Shown: in pieces, positions 1-7,967 of the stretch
Layout of the letters: every line of letters begins with the position of its first letter
Position numbering within the stretch: the first letter of the stretch is position 1
DNA from: Caldifarciminota bacterium
GTDB taxonomy: Bacteria; WOR-3; Hydrothermia; WGAB01
Assembly (NCBI GenBank): GCA_015489295.1
Contig: WGAB01000347.1
Span: 1 to 14,135 of the forward strand
Direction: 5' to 3'
Length of the DNA: 14,135 nt
Position numbers and translations under genes: made by a program
Notes under the pieces: generated by a model
What the model was told of the DNA's origin: nothing
Databases searched by the model: none
The model's input: the letters and a program-made list of their open reading frames with translations, nothing else

Positions 1-408
1 AAGGAAAAGGGCGAGCCGGATGTGGCCGAGGCCGACATCATCGTGTCCGGCGGCCGGGGCCTGGGCGGGCCCGAGGCCTTTGACTTGCTGCGGGAACTGG
101 CCCGGGAAATCGCCCGGATCACCGGCGAAACCGTGGCCATCGGCGCGTCGCGGGCCGCCGTGGACGCCGGCTGGATTGACCACAGCCACCAGGTGGGCCA
201 AACCGGCAAGGTGGTCACCCCCCGGCTGTACATCGCCATCGGCATTTCCGGCGCCCTGCAGCACCTCGCCGGCATGCGGAACTCCAAGTTCATCGTGGCC
301 ATCAACAAGGACCCCGAGGCCCCGATCTTCAAGGTGGCCGATGCGGGCCTCGTGGAGGACCTTTTCAAGGCCGTTCCCAAACTCACGGAGGAGCTCCGGA
401 AACTGTAA
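1..408 (+). CDS. etfA: Electron transfer flavoprotein alpha subunit, C-terminal part (5' end outside window)
   Basis: The reading frame is open from base 1 and ends at TAA 406-408, giving 135 visible residues of a protein normally about 310-330 long. This is the FAD-binding domain II of the ETF alpha subunit (FixB family). Visible signatures are [11 protein letters not shown] near visible residues 48-58, the flavin-binding VGQTGK near 65-70, and [12 protein letters not shown] near 80-91, followed by AINKDPEAP and a C-terminal [10 protein letters not shown]. The family pairs with EtfB to carry electrons from acyl-CoA and other dehydrogenases to the quinone pool, in the cytoplasm or at the membrane face. 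The partner etfB is presumably upstream, outside the window. The gene lies 57 bases before the preferred tig start with no terminator between them, so read-through into tig is possible. The family call is secure; physiological role (beta-oxidation, bifurcation or other) cannot be judged. Confidence 0.95.
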   Translation, partial: KEKGEPDVAEADIIVSGGRGLGGPEAFDLLRELAREIARITGETVAIGASRAAVDAGWIDHSHQVGQTGKVVTPRLYIAIGISGALQHLAGMRNSKFIVAINKDPEAPIFKVADAGLVEDLFKAVPKLTEELRKL

Positions 409-465
409 AATTAGCAGCCCTCTAAGCCCGAAATCGCACACTCTTAAGCAAGGACGGTGACCCAG

Positions 466-1707
466 ATGGCCAAGATCATTGGGGATATGTCGCCTTCTGC
501 CAAGCGCGAACTGGAACTGGAGATCACCCAGGAGGAGCTCCAGAAGGTCCGGAATCGGGTCTTGCGGAAGGTGCAGCAACAGGTACACTTAAAGGGGTTC
601 CGGCCCGGCAAGGCGCCCATCCCCCTGATTGAGAAACTCTACGGGGCCTCCATTGACCAGGAGGCCCTGGAACAGGCGGTGGGCGAGAAACTCCGCCAGG
701 AGGCCGAGGCCCGCAAACTCCAGGTGGTGGGCACGGTCCGGGTGGAGGAGGTCAAGGAAACGGATACCGGATACCGGGTGCGGATCACCTTTGAGGTGAT
801 CCCGAACTTTGAGATTCCCCCAGCCTCCACCCTGGAGGTGAAGAAGGTGATCCGGCGGATCACCTCGGCGGATGTGGAAACCGAGATCCAGCGGCTCCGG
901 TCGCGCCTGGCCGAACTGGTGAAAAAGCCCGAGGACGCCACCGTGGAAGCCGGCGACTACGTGTTCGTGGACTACGAGGAGCGCGACGAACAGGGCAAGG
1001 TGGTGCAAAAGGCCAAGAACTCCTACCTGCCCATGGTGCCCGGGGAAACCGACGAGCGCATCATCAACGCCTTCCTGGGCAAAAAGGTGGGCGACACCGT
1101 GGAGGTGGACATCACCCTGGTGGACGCCGAGGGCAACGAAACCCCGCGCCACCTGGTGTACCGGATCCGCGAGATCCGAAAGGTGGAACTGCCCCCGGTG
1201 GACGACGAGTTCGCCGTGAACCTGGGCTTTGAATCGCTGGAGGACCTGGAAAAACAGATCCGCCAGGACCTGGAAAAGGCCGCCCAGGAGGAATCGGAAC
1301 GGCAACTGGAAGACGAGATCGTGCAGCAACTCTACGAGCGCATTAAGTTTGAACTGCCCGAGAGCCTGGTAAAGGAGTACATGGAACTCTACCGCAAGCA
1401 GATCCGGGACGAGGTGCTCCAGCAGGTGGACGATCCCGAGGCCCTGCTGCGGAGCCTGGCCGAACGCACGCTGCGGCGCGAGATCCTGCTGGACCGGGTG
1501 GCCGAGGAGTTCAACCTGGAACCCACCGACGAGGAGATCCATGCCGAGGTGGAAAAACGCGCCCGGGAGTACCGGGTGAACCCCAAAACCTACCGCAAAC
1601 GACTGGAAAAAAGCGGGGGCATTGAGCATATTAAGTCGGTGATCCGGCGCCGCAAGGCGCTGGACCTGCTGAAATCGCAGGTGAAACTGGAGGTGATTGT
1701 GGAGTGA
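466..1707 (+). CDS. tig: Trigger factor, ribosome-associated chaperone
   Basis: This is a 413-residue protein from ATG 466. Trigger factor binds ribosomal protein L23 at the exit tunnel and shields nascent chains. The N-terminal ribosome-binding domain carries the signature GFRPGKAP at residues 44-51. A middle FKBP-like domain spans about 160-240 and ends in [10 protein letters not shown], a typical trigger factor junction. A long charged helical C-terminal domain forms the chaperone arms. The length is slightly under the usual 430. The middle domain lacks the expected IPGFE-like and AGK-like motifs, so prolyl isomerase activity is doubtful. Start choice: GTG 457 is in frame but only 2 bases after AGGA (451-454), whereas ATG 466 is 11 bases away; ATG 487 is a further option. 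The stop overlaps the clpP start by 4 bases (GTGA). The tig-clpP-clpX-lon order is widespread in bacteria and supports the call. Confidence 0.95.
   Translation: MAKIIGDMSPSAKRELELEITQEELQKVRNRVLRKVQQQVHLKGFRPGKAPIPLIEKLYGASIDQEALEQAVGEKLRQEAEARKLQVVGTVRVEEVKETDTGYRVRITFEVIPNFEIPPASTLEVKKVIRRITSADVETEIQRLRSRLAELVKKPEDATVEAGDYVFVDYEERDEQGKVVQKAKNSYLPMVPGETDERIINAFLGKKVGDTVEVDITLVDAEGNETPRHLVYRIREIRKVELPPVDDEFAVNLGFESLEDLEKQIRQDLEKAAQEESERQLEDEIVQQLYERIKFELPESLVKEYMELYRKQIRDEVLQQVDDPEALLRSLAERTLRREILLDRVAEEFNLEPTDEEIHAEVEKRAREYRVNPKTYRKRLEKSGGIEHIKSVIRRRKALDLLKSQVKLEVIVE
1689..1697 (+). promoter_or_regulatory. Shine-Dalgarno site for clpP inside tig
   Basis: GGAGGTGAT, a 9-base anti-Shine-Dalgarno match, lies within the last codons of tig. 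It ends 6 bases before the GTG at 1704 and supports that non-ATG start for clpP. Confidence 0.8.
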
Positions 1708-2330
1708 GCGAGAAGAACCTGGAAACGGTGGGCCAGTATGTGCCCTATGTGATTGAGCAAACGGGCCGGGGCGAACGGGTGTACGACATCTATTCCCGGC
1801 TCCTGAAGGAACGGATCCTCTTCATCGGAACCCCCATTGACGACCATGTGGCGAACCTGGTGATCGCCCAGCTGCTGTTCCTGGAATCCGAGGATCCGGA
1901 CAAGGACATTTACATTTACATCAACTCGCCGGGCGGCGTGATCACCGCCGGCCTGGCGGTGTACGATACGATCCAGTACATCCGGCCCCAGGTTTCCACC
2001 ATCTGCGTGGGCCTGGCGGCCTCCATGGCGGCCGTGATCCTGGCCGCAGGCACCCCGGGCAAACGGTTCGCCCTGCCCCATTCCCGCATCATGATCCACC
2101 AGCCCTGGGGAGGCGTGCAGGGCCAGGCCGTGGACATTGAGATCCACGCCCGGGAGATCATGCGGCTCCGCAGGATCCTGAACGAGATCCTGTCCAAGCA
2201 TACCGGCCAGCCCGTGGAAAAGATTGAAAAGGACACGGACCGGAACTTCTTCATGTCGGCCGAGGAGGCCCGCGAGTACGGGCTGATCGACGATGTGATC
2301 CGGTACCGCAAGGAGATGAAAACCGCATGA
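1704..2330 (+). CDS. clpP: ATP-dependent Clp protease proteolytic subunit ClpP
   Basis: This 208-residue protein has the normal length for ClpP, the tetradecameric serine peptidase chamber fed by ClpX or other Clp ATPases. The nucleophile is Ser107 within GLAASMAA and the base is His132 in MIHQPWGG. The glycine-rich NSPGG strand is at 74-78 and the C-terminal [13 protein letters not shown] block at 177-189. Aligning that block with E. coli ClpP puts Asn181 (codon AAC, 2244-2246) where the triad aspartate normally is; everything else looks intact. No clear propeptide is evident. The GTG start is fixed by a near-perfect Shine-Dalgarno and overlaps the tig stop by 4 bases; the stop overlaps the clpX ATG by 4 bases. 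The product is cytoplasmic and its partner ClpX is encoded immediately downstream. The family call is certain; whether the Asn variant is fully active alone is open. Confidence 0.97.
   Translation: MSEKNLETVGQYVPYVIEQTGRGERVYDIYSRLLKERILFIGTPIDDHVANLVIAQLLFLESEDPDKDIYIYINSPGGVITAGLAVYDTIQYIRPQVSTICVGLAASMAAVILAAGTPGKRFALPHSRIMIHQPWGGVQGQAVDIEIHAREIMRLRRILNEILSKHTGQPVEKIEKDTDRNFFMSAEEAREYGLIDDVIRYRKEMKTA
2311..2318 (+). promoter_or_regulatory. Shine-Dalgarno site for clpX inside clpP
   Basis: AGGAGATG lies in the last codons of clpP, 8 bases before the ATG at 2327, and supports coupled translation of clpX. Confidence 0.7.
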
Positions 2331-3577
2331 GCGAGCGGAAACGACCCGGCCACAAGCCCGACGAACCCCGGTGCTCCTTCTGCAAACGCCCCGCCAGCGA
2401 GGTCAAGCGGCTGATCTCCGGGGCCGAGGGCTACATCTGCGCCGATTGCGTGAAGGTGGCCTGGGAGATCCTGCACGAGGAGCCCCAGGTGGATCCCGAG
2501 ATCGGGCTGCTGAAGCCGCCGACGCCCGAGGCCATCAAGGCCTACCTGGACGAACATGTGGTGGGCCAGGAGCACGCCAAAAAGGTGCTCTCCGTGGCTG
2601 TGTACAACCACTACAAACGGGTGCTGTACCACAAGCACGATGTGTACTTTGAAAAGGCCAACATCCTGATGATCGGCCCCACGGGCACCGGCAAAACCCT
2701 GCTGGCCCGCACACTGGCCGAACTCCTGAAGGTGCCCTTCGCCATCTACGACGCCACCCCCCTCACCGAGGCGGGATATGTGGGCGAAGATGTGGAGAAC
2801 ATCCTGGTGCGGCTCCTGCAGGTGGCCGATTACCAGGTGGAACGCGCACAGGTGGGCATCGTTTACCTGGACGAGGTGGACAAGCTCGCCCGCCGGTCCG
2901 ACTCGCCGTCCATCACCCGCGATGTGTCGGGCGAGGGGGTGCAGCAGGCCCTGCTGAAGATCCTGGAGGGCACCGTGGCCAACGTGCCGCCCCAGGGCGG
3001 CCGGAAACACCCGGAACAGCCCTTTATCCAGGTGGACACCACCAACATCCTGTTCATCCTCGGGGGCACCTTCTCGGGCCTGGAGGAAATCGTACGGGCC
3101 CGGCTGGGCCGGAACCGCATGGGCTTTGACCCCGACGGCACCGCCCGGTCCTCTGCCTCCGACGACCAGTGGATCCACCAGGTGCAGCCCGAAGACTTGA
3201 TCAAGTACGGATTCATTCCCGAGTTCATCGGCCGGTTGCCGGTGATCGCCACGCTGCACCCCTTGAGCCGGGAACACCTGGTGCGGATCCTTTCCGAGCC
3301 GAAGCACTCGGTGCTCCGGCAGTTTGAGGCCTTCTTCCAGATGGAGGGCATCACCCTGACCGTGACCCCCGAGGCCCGGGAGGCCATCGCCGAGATCGCC
3401 CTGGCCCGGGGCACCGGCGCCCGCGGGCTCCGCGCCATCCTGGAGGAGGTGCTCCTGGATACCATGTTCCGGATCCCTTCGGAGCGGGATGTGGTGGAAG
3501 TGGTGGTGGATCGCGATGCCATCCTCAAAAAGTCGGCCCCGCGCCTGGTGCGGGGTGCCCGCCGCAAGCGGGCGTGA
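2327..3577 (+). CDS. clpX: ATP-dependent Clp protease ATP-binding subunit ClpX
   Basis: ClpX is the hexameric AAA+ unfoldase that recognises tagged substrates and threads them into ClpP. This 416-residue protein is full length. The N-terminal zinc-binding domain has Cys16, Cys19, Cys38 and Cys41 (CxxC...CxxC). The AAA+ module shows Walker A GPTGTGKT (117-124), the pore-1 loop GYVG (150-153), Walker B IVYLDEVD (178-185), the RKH pore loop (226-228), sensor 1 near TTN (238-240), the arginine-finger region IGRLP (301-305) and sensor 2 GARGLR (364-369). The ClpP-docking loop, normally IGF, reads MGF at 265-267. The ATG overlaps the clpP stop by 4 bases and the stop overlaps the lon GTG by 4 bases, so synthesis should be coupled to ClpP. 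The C-terminus is a short basic tail. No defect is seen in the ATPase core. Confidence 0.98.
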   Translation: MSERKRPGHKPDEPRCSFCKRPASEVKRLISGAEGYICADCVKVAWEILHEEPQVDPEIGLLKPPTPEAIKAYLDEHVVGQEHAKKVLSVAVYNHYKRVLYHKHDVYFEKANILMIGPTGTGKTLLARTLAELLKVPFAIYDATPLTEAGYVGEDVENILVRLLQVADYQVERAQVGIVYLDEVDKLARRSDSPSITRDVSGEGVQQALLKILEGTVANVPPQGGRKHPEQPFIQVDTTNILFILGGTFSGLEEIVRARLGRNRMGFDPDGTARSSASDDQWIHQVQPEDLIKYGFIPEFIGRLPVIATLHPLSREHLVRILSEPKHSVLRQFEAFFQMEGITLTVTPEAREAIAEIALARGTGARGLRAILEEVLLDTMFRIPSERDVVEVVVDRDAILKKSAPRLVRGARRKRA

Positions 3578-5967
3578 GAACCGTGACGATGGAACAGAAA
3601 ATCCGTGAGTATCCCCTGATTCCGCTGCGGGAACTGGTGCTGCTGCCGGAGGCCACCGTGCCGGTGCTCATCGCCCGGCCCTTCTCCCTGCAGGCGGCCC
3701 GGCACGCCCTGTCCATGAACGAGCCCGTGGTCTTCATCGCCCAGCGGGACGCGGAAAAGGAACGGCCGGAACGCGAAGACCTGTACGAGGTGGGGGTGCT
3801 GGGCCAGTTCCTGCAGAATATGCGGGACGCCGACGGCAGCCTCCATGCCTTTGTGCAGGCCAAAGAACGCGTGCGCCTGCGGGGGCTCACCTTCCGCGAC
3901 GGCATGTACCTGGCCCAGGTGGAACCCTACCCGGTCACCGACCTGGAACACCCCCGCGTTTCAGCCCTCGTGCGGATGATCCGCGAGTACCTGCGCGAGT
4001 ACCTGCGACTGCCGAACTCCCACCGCCTGCCCGAGGAACTGGCCATGAACCTGCTGAATCTCGTGGACGATCCCCAGTACCTGGTGAGCCACCTGGTGCT
4101 GCACCTGCCCTTTGAAACGCCCGAACGCCAGCGCATTCTGGAAATGGAATCTATCCTGAGCCAGCTGGACGCCGTGATCCGCAAACTCATCCAGGAGATC
4201 GAGTTCCTGAAGCTCAAACAGGAGATCCAGGAGCGGGTGCGGGCGGAGATCACCAAGAGCCAGCGCCAGTACTTCCTGCAACAGGAGATGCGGGAGATCC
4301 AGCGGGAACTGGGCGAAGAGGAGGACGAGTTTTCCCAGCTGGAAAAAGAGATCCGGGCCGCCGGCATGCCGCCCGAGGTGGAAAAGAAGGCCCTCAAGGA
4401 ACTGGACAAACTGCGCAAGACCCCGCCGATCTCTCCGGAGGCTACGGTGCTCCGGAACTACATTGACTGGCTCGTGTCCCTGCCCTGGTCGCGCCGCACC
4501 CGGGACAACCTGGACATCGCCCATGCCCGCCGAATCCTGGACGAAGACCACTACGGCCTGCAGGAACAAAAGGACCGCATTCTGGAGTACCTTTCCGTGC
4601 TCAAGCTCAAGGGCCGGCTCCGGGGCGAGGTGATCTGCTTCGTGGGGCCGCCGGGCGTGGGCAAGACCTCGCTCGCGAAGTCCATCGCCCGGGCCCTGGG
4701 CCGACGGTTCGTGCGCATGTCCCTGGGCGGCGTGCACGACGAGGCCGAGATCCGGGGGCACCGCCGCACCTATGTGGGTGCCATGCCCGGCCGCATCATC
4801 CAGCAGATCCGCCGGGCCGGCACCAAGAACCCCGTGTTCCTGCTGGACGAAATCGACAAACTGGGCCGCGACTTCCGCGGCGACCCCCAGGCGGCCCTCA
4901 TGGAGGTGCTGGACCCCGAGGTCAACCGCCACTTCGTAGATCACTATCTGGAGGTGGAGTTTGACCTTTCCGAGGTGCTCTTTATCGCCACGGCCAACTC
5001 CATCTACGGCATTCCCGGGCCGCTGCGCGATCGGATGGAGATTATCCCGGTGCGGGGCTACCTGGACTTTGAGAAACTCCACATCGCCCGTGAGCACCTG
5101 ATCCCCAAGAAACTGGAGGAAACCGGGCTGCCCAAAGGGAGCGTACAGTTCACCGATGCCGCCATCCTCAAGATCATCCGGGAGTACACCCAGGAGTCCG
5201 GCGTGCGCGACCTGGAACGGAACATCGCGCGGATCCTGCGGAAGGTGGCCCGGGAGTTCCAGGAAACCGGCAAGAAGCGCGCCCGGATCACCCCGAAGAA
5301 GGTGCGGGAGTACCTGGGGCTGCCCAAGAAACGGGTGCTGGAGGCCAAGCCCGAGTTGCCCGTGGGCGCGGTGTACGGCCTGGCCTGGACCGAGTACGGC
5401 GGAGAGCTCCTGCGGGTGGAAGCCCAGGCCGTGCAGGGCAAGGGCAACCTGGAGCTCACCGGCCAGCTGGGCGAGGTCATGAAGGAATCGGCCCGGGCCG
5501 CCCTGACCTTCGTGCGGGCACACTACAAGGAACTCGGATTGCCCGAGGACTTCTACACCCGCTACGACCTGCATGTGCACGTGCCCGAGGGCGCCATCCC
5601 CAAGGACGGACCCTCCGCCGGGGTCACCATCCTGGTGGCCATGGTGTCGGCCCTTACCGGCATCCCGGTGTCCGGAGAACTGGCCATGACCGGCGAAATC
5701 ACCCTATCGGGCGACATTCTGCCGGTGGGCGGCCTTAAGGAGAAGCTACTGGCCGCCAAGCGCTACGGCATCAAGCGGGTGTTCCTGCCGGCCGCCAACC
5801 GCCCGGATGTCCAGGAGATGGAACGCGAGATCACCGAAGACCTGGAAATCACCTTCGTGGAAACCCTGGAGCAACTGGTGCGCCAGGTGTTTCCCTTCCC
5901 CCGCAGGGAGAAACCCTCCAGGATTCCGCGCGAAGAGCGCACGGAGCCCTGGATCCACGCAGGATGA
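3574..5967 (+). CDS. lon: ATP-dependent protease Lon (LonA type)
   Basis: This 797-residue protein carries all LonA parts. The N-terminal substrate-binding LON domain starts with [13 protein letters not shown] (13-25). A long helical, coiled-coil-like segment spans about 185-280. The AAA+ domain has Walker A GPPGVGKT (358-365) and Walker B VFLLDEID (421-428). The C-terminal protease domain has the Ser-Lys dyad: Ser681 in PKDGPSAG and Lys724 in [11 protein letters not shown], separated by the family's usual 43 residues. Lon degrades misfolded and regulatory proteins in the cytoplasm. The chosen GTG 3574 overlaps the clpX stop (GTGA); GTG 3583 and ATG 3589 are in-frame alternatives and none has a convincing Shine-Dalgarno, so the first few residues are uncertain. 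The last 25 or so residues form a basic, proline-containing tail beyond the protease fold. The stop overlaps hflX by 4 bases. Confidence 0.98.
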   Translation: MRTVTMEQKIREYPLIPLRELVLLPEATVPVLIARPFSLQAARHALSMNEPVVFIAQRDAEKERPEREDLYEVGVLGQFLQNMRDADGSLHAFVQAKERVRLRGLTFRDGMYLAQVEPYPVTDLEHPRVSALVRMIREYLREYLRLPNSHRLPEELAMNLLNLVDDPQYLVSHLVLHLPFETPERQRILEMESILSQLDAVIRKLIQEIEFLKLKQEIQERVRAEITKSQRQYFLQQEMREIQRELGEEEDEFSQLEKEIRAAGMPPEVEKKALKELDKLRKTPPISPEATVLRNYIDWLVSLPWSRRTRDNLDIAHARRILDEDHYGLQEQKDRILEYLSVLKLKGRLRGEVICFVGPPGVGKTSLAKSIARALGRRFVRMSLGGVHDEAEIRGHRRTYVGAMPGRIIQQIRRAGTKNPVFLLDEIDKLGRDFRGDPQAALMEVLDPEVNRHFVDHYLEVEFDLSEVLFIATANSIYGIPGPLRDRMEIIPVRGYLDFEKLHIAREHLIPKKLEETGLPKGSVQFTDAAILKIIREYTQESGVRDLERNIARILRKVAREFQETGKKRARITPKKVREYLGLPKKRVLEAKPELPVGAVYGLAWTEYGGELLRVEAQAVQGKGNLELTGQLGEVMKESARAALTFVRAHYKELGLPEDFYTRYDLHVHVPEGAIPKDGPSAGVTILVAMVSALTGIPVSGELAMTGEITLSGDILPVGGLKEKLLAAKRYGIKRVFLPAANRPDVQEMEREITEDLEITFVETLEQLVRQVFPFPRREKPSRIPREERTEPWIHAG

Positions 5968-7115
5968 GGGTACCCGAGGCCATTCAGCAACAGGAAAAAA
6001 AGGAACGCGCTCTGCTCGTGGGCTTCGCCACCTCCTCCCAGGACCGCTGGCGGGAGATGGACAGCCTGGAGGAACTGGAACAACTGGCCCGCACCGCCGG
6101 GGCCGAGGTGTTTGAAAAGATCCTGCAGATCCGCGAGAAGCCTGATCCGTCGTACCTGCTGGGCCGGGGCAAGGTGCAGGAGATCCGCCGCATCGTGGAA
6201 ACCTTCGGCCTGGACCTCGTGATCGTGAACCGGGAACTGAGCCCCAGCCAGCACCGCAACCTGGAGGCCGCCATCGGCGTCAAGGTGATCGACCGCACCG
6301 AACTGATCCTGGACATCTTCGCCCAGCACGCCCGCACCGCCGAGGCCAAGATCCAGGTGGAACTCGCCCAGCTGGAGTACCGGCTCAGCAAACTCGTGGG
6401 CCGGGGCACCGAGCTTTCCAGGCTCGGCGGCGGCATCGGCACCCGGGGCCCCGGCGAAAAGAAACTGGAAATCGACCGCCGGCGGATTGAAGACCGCATC
6501 GCCTTCCTCCGCCGGAAACTCCGGGACATTGAACGCACCCGGGCCCTGCAGCGGAAACGCCGCCAGCATATCTTCAAGGTGTCGCTGGTGGGCTATACCA
6601 ACACCGGCAAGTCCACCCTCATGAACCAGCTGACCCGCGCCGGCGTGCTGGTGGAAGACCAGCTGTTCGCCACCCTGGACGCGGTCACCCGGGTGCTGTA
6701 CCACCCGGACCGGCGGATCCGCATCGTGCTCTCGGACACCGTGGGGTTCATCGAGAACCTGCCCCACCACCTGGTGGCCTCCTTCCGGGCCACCCTGGGC
6801 GTGGTGCAGGAGGCCGATCTCCTGGCCCACGTGGTGGACGTGTCCCATCCCCGGCTGGAGGAACGCATGGCCGTGGTGGAACAGGTGCTGGAGGAGATCG
6901 GCGTGGCCCGGAAACCCCGAATCGTGGTGTTCAACAAGCTGGACCTTCTGCTGGAAACCAACCTGCTGGAACGGCTCCGCGAGCGGTACCCGGACAGCGT
7001 GTTCGTATCGGCCTTGACCGGCGAGGGGCTGGACACGCTGCTGGCCCGGATTTACCATCACGCCGAACGATACTTCGCCCGGCAGTATCCCGAGGCCCGG
7101 GAGGTGCGTCCGTGA
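5964..7115 (+). CDS. hflX: GTPase HflX, ribosome-splitting factor
   Basis: This is a 383-residue HflX-family GTPase. The N-terminal HflX domain includes the LLGRGKVQEI segment (65-74). The linker helical region has the diagnostic GGGIGTRGPGEKKLEIDRRR (155-174). The G domain shows G1 GYTNTGKS (210-217), a switch I Thr in FATLDAVTR (235-243), G3 DTVGF (258-262), G4 NKLD (324-327) and a G5-like SAL (349-351). HflX binds 50S subunits and rescues stalled ribosomes, notably after heat shock in E. coli. That fits its place directly after lon and clpPX. ATG 5964 overlaps the lon stop (ATGA), with only a weak AGG just upstream, so translation is likely coupled. The downstream glycosyltransferase start overlaps the hflX stop by 4 bases. 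The length is typical of non-enterobacterial HflX. Confidence 0.96.
   Translation: MRVPEAIQQQEKKERALLVGFATSSQDRWREMDSLEELEQLARTAGAEVFEKILQIREKPDPSYLLGRGKVQEIRRIVETFGLDLVIVNRELSPSQHRNLEAAIGVKVIDRTELILDIFAQHARTAEAKIQVELAQLEYRLSKLVGRGTELSRLGGGIGTRGPGEKKLEIDRRRIEDRIAFLRRKLRDIERTRALQRKRRQHIFKVSLVGYTNTGKSTLMNQLTRAGVLVEDQLFATLDAVTRVLYHPDRRIRIVLSDTVGFIENLPHHLVASFRATLGVVQEADLLAHVVDVSHPRLEERMAVVEQVLEEIGVARKPRIVVFNKLDLLLETNLLERLRERYPDSVFVSALTGEGLDTLLARIYHHAERYFARQYPEAREVRP
7099..7106 (+). promoter_or_regulatory. Shine-Dalgarno site for the GT2 gene inside hflX
   Basis: GGGAGGTG lies 5 bases before the GTG at 7112 and supports that non-ATG start over later candidates. Confidence 0.7.
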
Positions 7116-7861
7116 AAACCCTGGTGGTGGTGCCGACCTACAACGAGGCCGAGAACATCCGCGACCTTTTGAAGGCCGTGCTGGAAAAGGCGCCGGAGGT
7201 GGAGGTGCTGGTGGTGGACGATCACTCGCCCGACGGCACCGCCGACATCGTGCGCGAGGTTCAGCAAACCGAGCCCCGGGTACATCTTTTGGAACGGCCG
7301 GGCAAGCAGGGGCTGGGCACCGCCTATGTGGCGGGATTCAAGTACGCCCTGGCCCACGGCTACGATGCCGTCATGGAAATGGACGCCGACTTTTCCCACG
7401 ATCCGGCCGACATTCCCCGGTTCCTGGAGGCCCTGAAGGAGGCCGATGTGGTGCTGGGGTCCCGGTATCTCAACGGCATAAGCGTGGTCAACTGGCCCCT
7501 GCGCCGGCTCATGCTCTCGTACACGGCCAACCGCTACGCAGCCCTGGTAACCGGGGTGCCCCTGCGCGACCTGACCGGCGGCTTCAAGGCCATCCGCCGG
7601 GAAGTGCTGGAGGCCGTTGGACTTGACAACCTGGAATCCGACGGCTATGCTTTTCAAATAGAATTGACCGTTCGCGCATGGTACCTGGGCTTTAAAATTG
7701 TGGAGATTCCGATCGTTTTCTGGGAACGCCGGAAGGGTGCCTCCAAGATGTCCAAGCGGATCATCTGGGAGGCGGCATGGCGGGTTTGGAAATTTCGGAT
7801 CGAGGGGCTCCGCCTTCAGCGAAACAGGAGGACGAGATCGGCGCCCGTTAACGGTGGATGA
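7112..7861 (+). CDS. Family 2 glycosyltransferase, polyprenol-phosphate mannosyltransferase-like
   Basis: This 249-residue protein matches the catalytic domain of Dpm1/Ppm1-type polyprenyl-monophosphomannose synthases. These transfer mannose from GDP-mannose to a polyprenyl phosphate at the cytoplasmic membrane face. Visible motifs are VVPTYNEAENI (5-15), the nucleotide-binding VVDDHSPDGTAD, the metal-binding DAD within EMDADFSHDP, GSRYLNG and the acceptor-loop region DLTGGFKAIRREVLE. It ends in a basic tail (RNRRTRS) with no transmembrane segments, so it resembles the soluble, peripheral form. Sugar and lipid specificity are inferred from family resemblance only. GTG 7112 overlaps the hflX stop by 4 bases and has a good Shine-Dalgarno. 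It is the last gene before a strong terminator and has no obvious link to the proteostasis genes ahead of it. The stretch around 7640-7720 is noticeably less GC-rich than the rest of the gene. Confidence 0.88.
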   Translation: MKTLVVVPTYNEAENIRDLLKAVLEKAPEVEVLVVDDHSPDGTADIVREVQQTEPRVHLLERPGKQGLGTAYVAGFKYALAHGYDAVMEMDADFSHDPADIPRFLEALKEADVVLGSRYLNGISVVNWPLRRLMLSYTANRYAALVTGVPLRDLTGGFKAIRREVLEAVGLDNLESDGYAFQIELTVRAWYLGFKIVEIPIVFWERRKGASKMSKRIIWEAAWRVWKFRIEGLRLQRNRRTRSAPVNGG

Positions 7862-7898
7862 CCTCTGAGCACCACCAACAACCCGTAATCCGACACAC

Positions 7899-7938
7899 AA
7901 CCCTGCCGGGGGTATCCAATCCCTCGGGCAGGGTTTTT
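7899..7938 (+). terminator. Intrinsic terminator closing the tig-clpPX-lon-hflX-GT2 operon
   Basis: AACCCTGCC (7899-7907) pairs perfectly with GGCAGGGTT (7927-7935), giving 9 base pairs. Inside it GGGG (7909-7912) can pair further with CCTC (7922-7925) using one G-T pair. TTTTT at 7934-7938 follows. This is a strong rho-independent terminator 38 bases after the glycosyltransferase stop. The preceding 7862-7898 holds no recognisable site. Confidence 0.9.
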
Positions 7939-7955
7939 GCTGCACCCCAAAGGCT

Positions 7956-7960
7956 GGAGG
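7956..7960 (+). promoter_or_regulatory. Shine-Dalgarno site of the epimerase gene
   Basis: GGAGG lies 7 bases before ATG 7968 and fixes the epimerase start. Only 29 bases separate the terminator T-run from this ATG, so no separate promoter is evident. Confidence 0.8.
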
Positions 7961-7967
7961 AAACCCG

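Noticed and set aside
409..465. Possible promoter or terminator between etfA and tig
   Set aside because: The gap is somewhat AT-richer than its surroundings, but I could not find paired -35/-10 elements or a stable hairpin with a T-run.
1916..3307. Minus-strand open frame (463 codons) opposite clpP and clpX
   Set aside because: It is antisense to two clear genes, spans their junction, and its translation resembles no family.
3961..5580. Long open frame on the minus strand (539 codons) opposite lon
   Set aside because: It is antisense to an unmistakable lon gene, has a low-complexity His/Leu/Gly/Gln-rich translation and no recognisable domain; such frames are expected in GC-rich DNA.
5763..7061. 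Minus-strand open frame (432 codons) opposite hflX
   Set aside because: It is a composition-driven shadow of hflX with no domain or start-site support.
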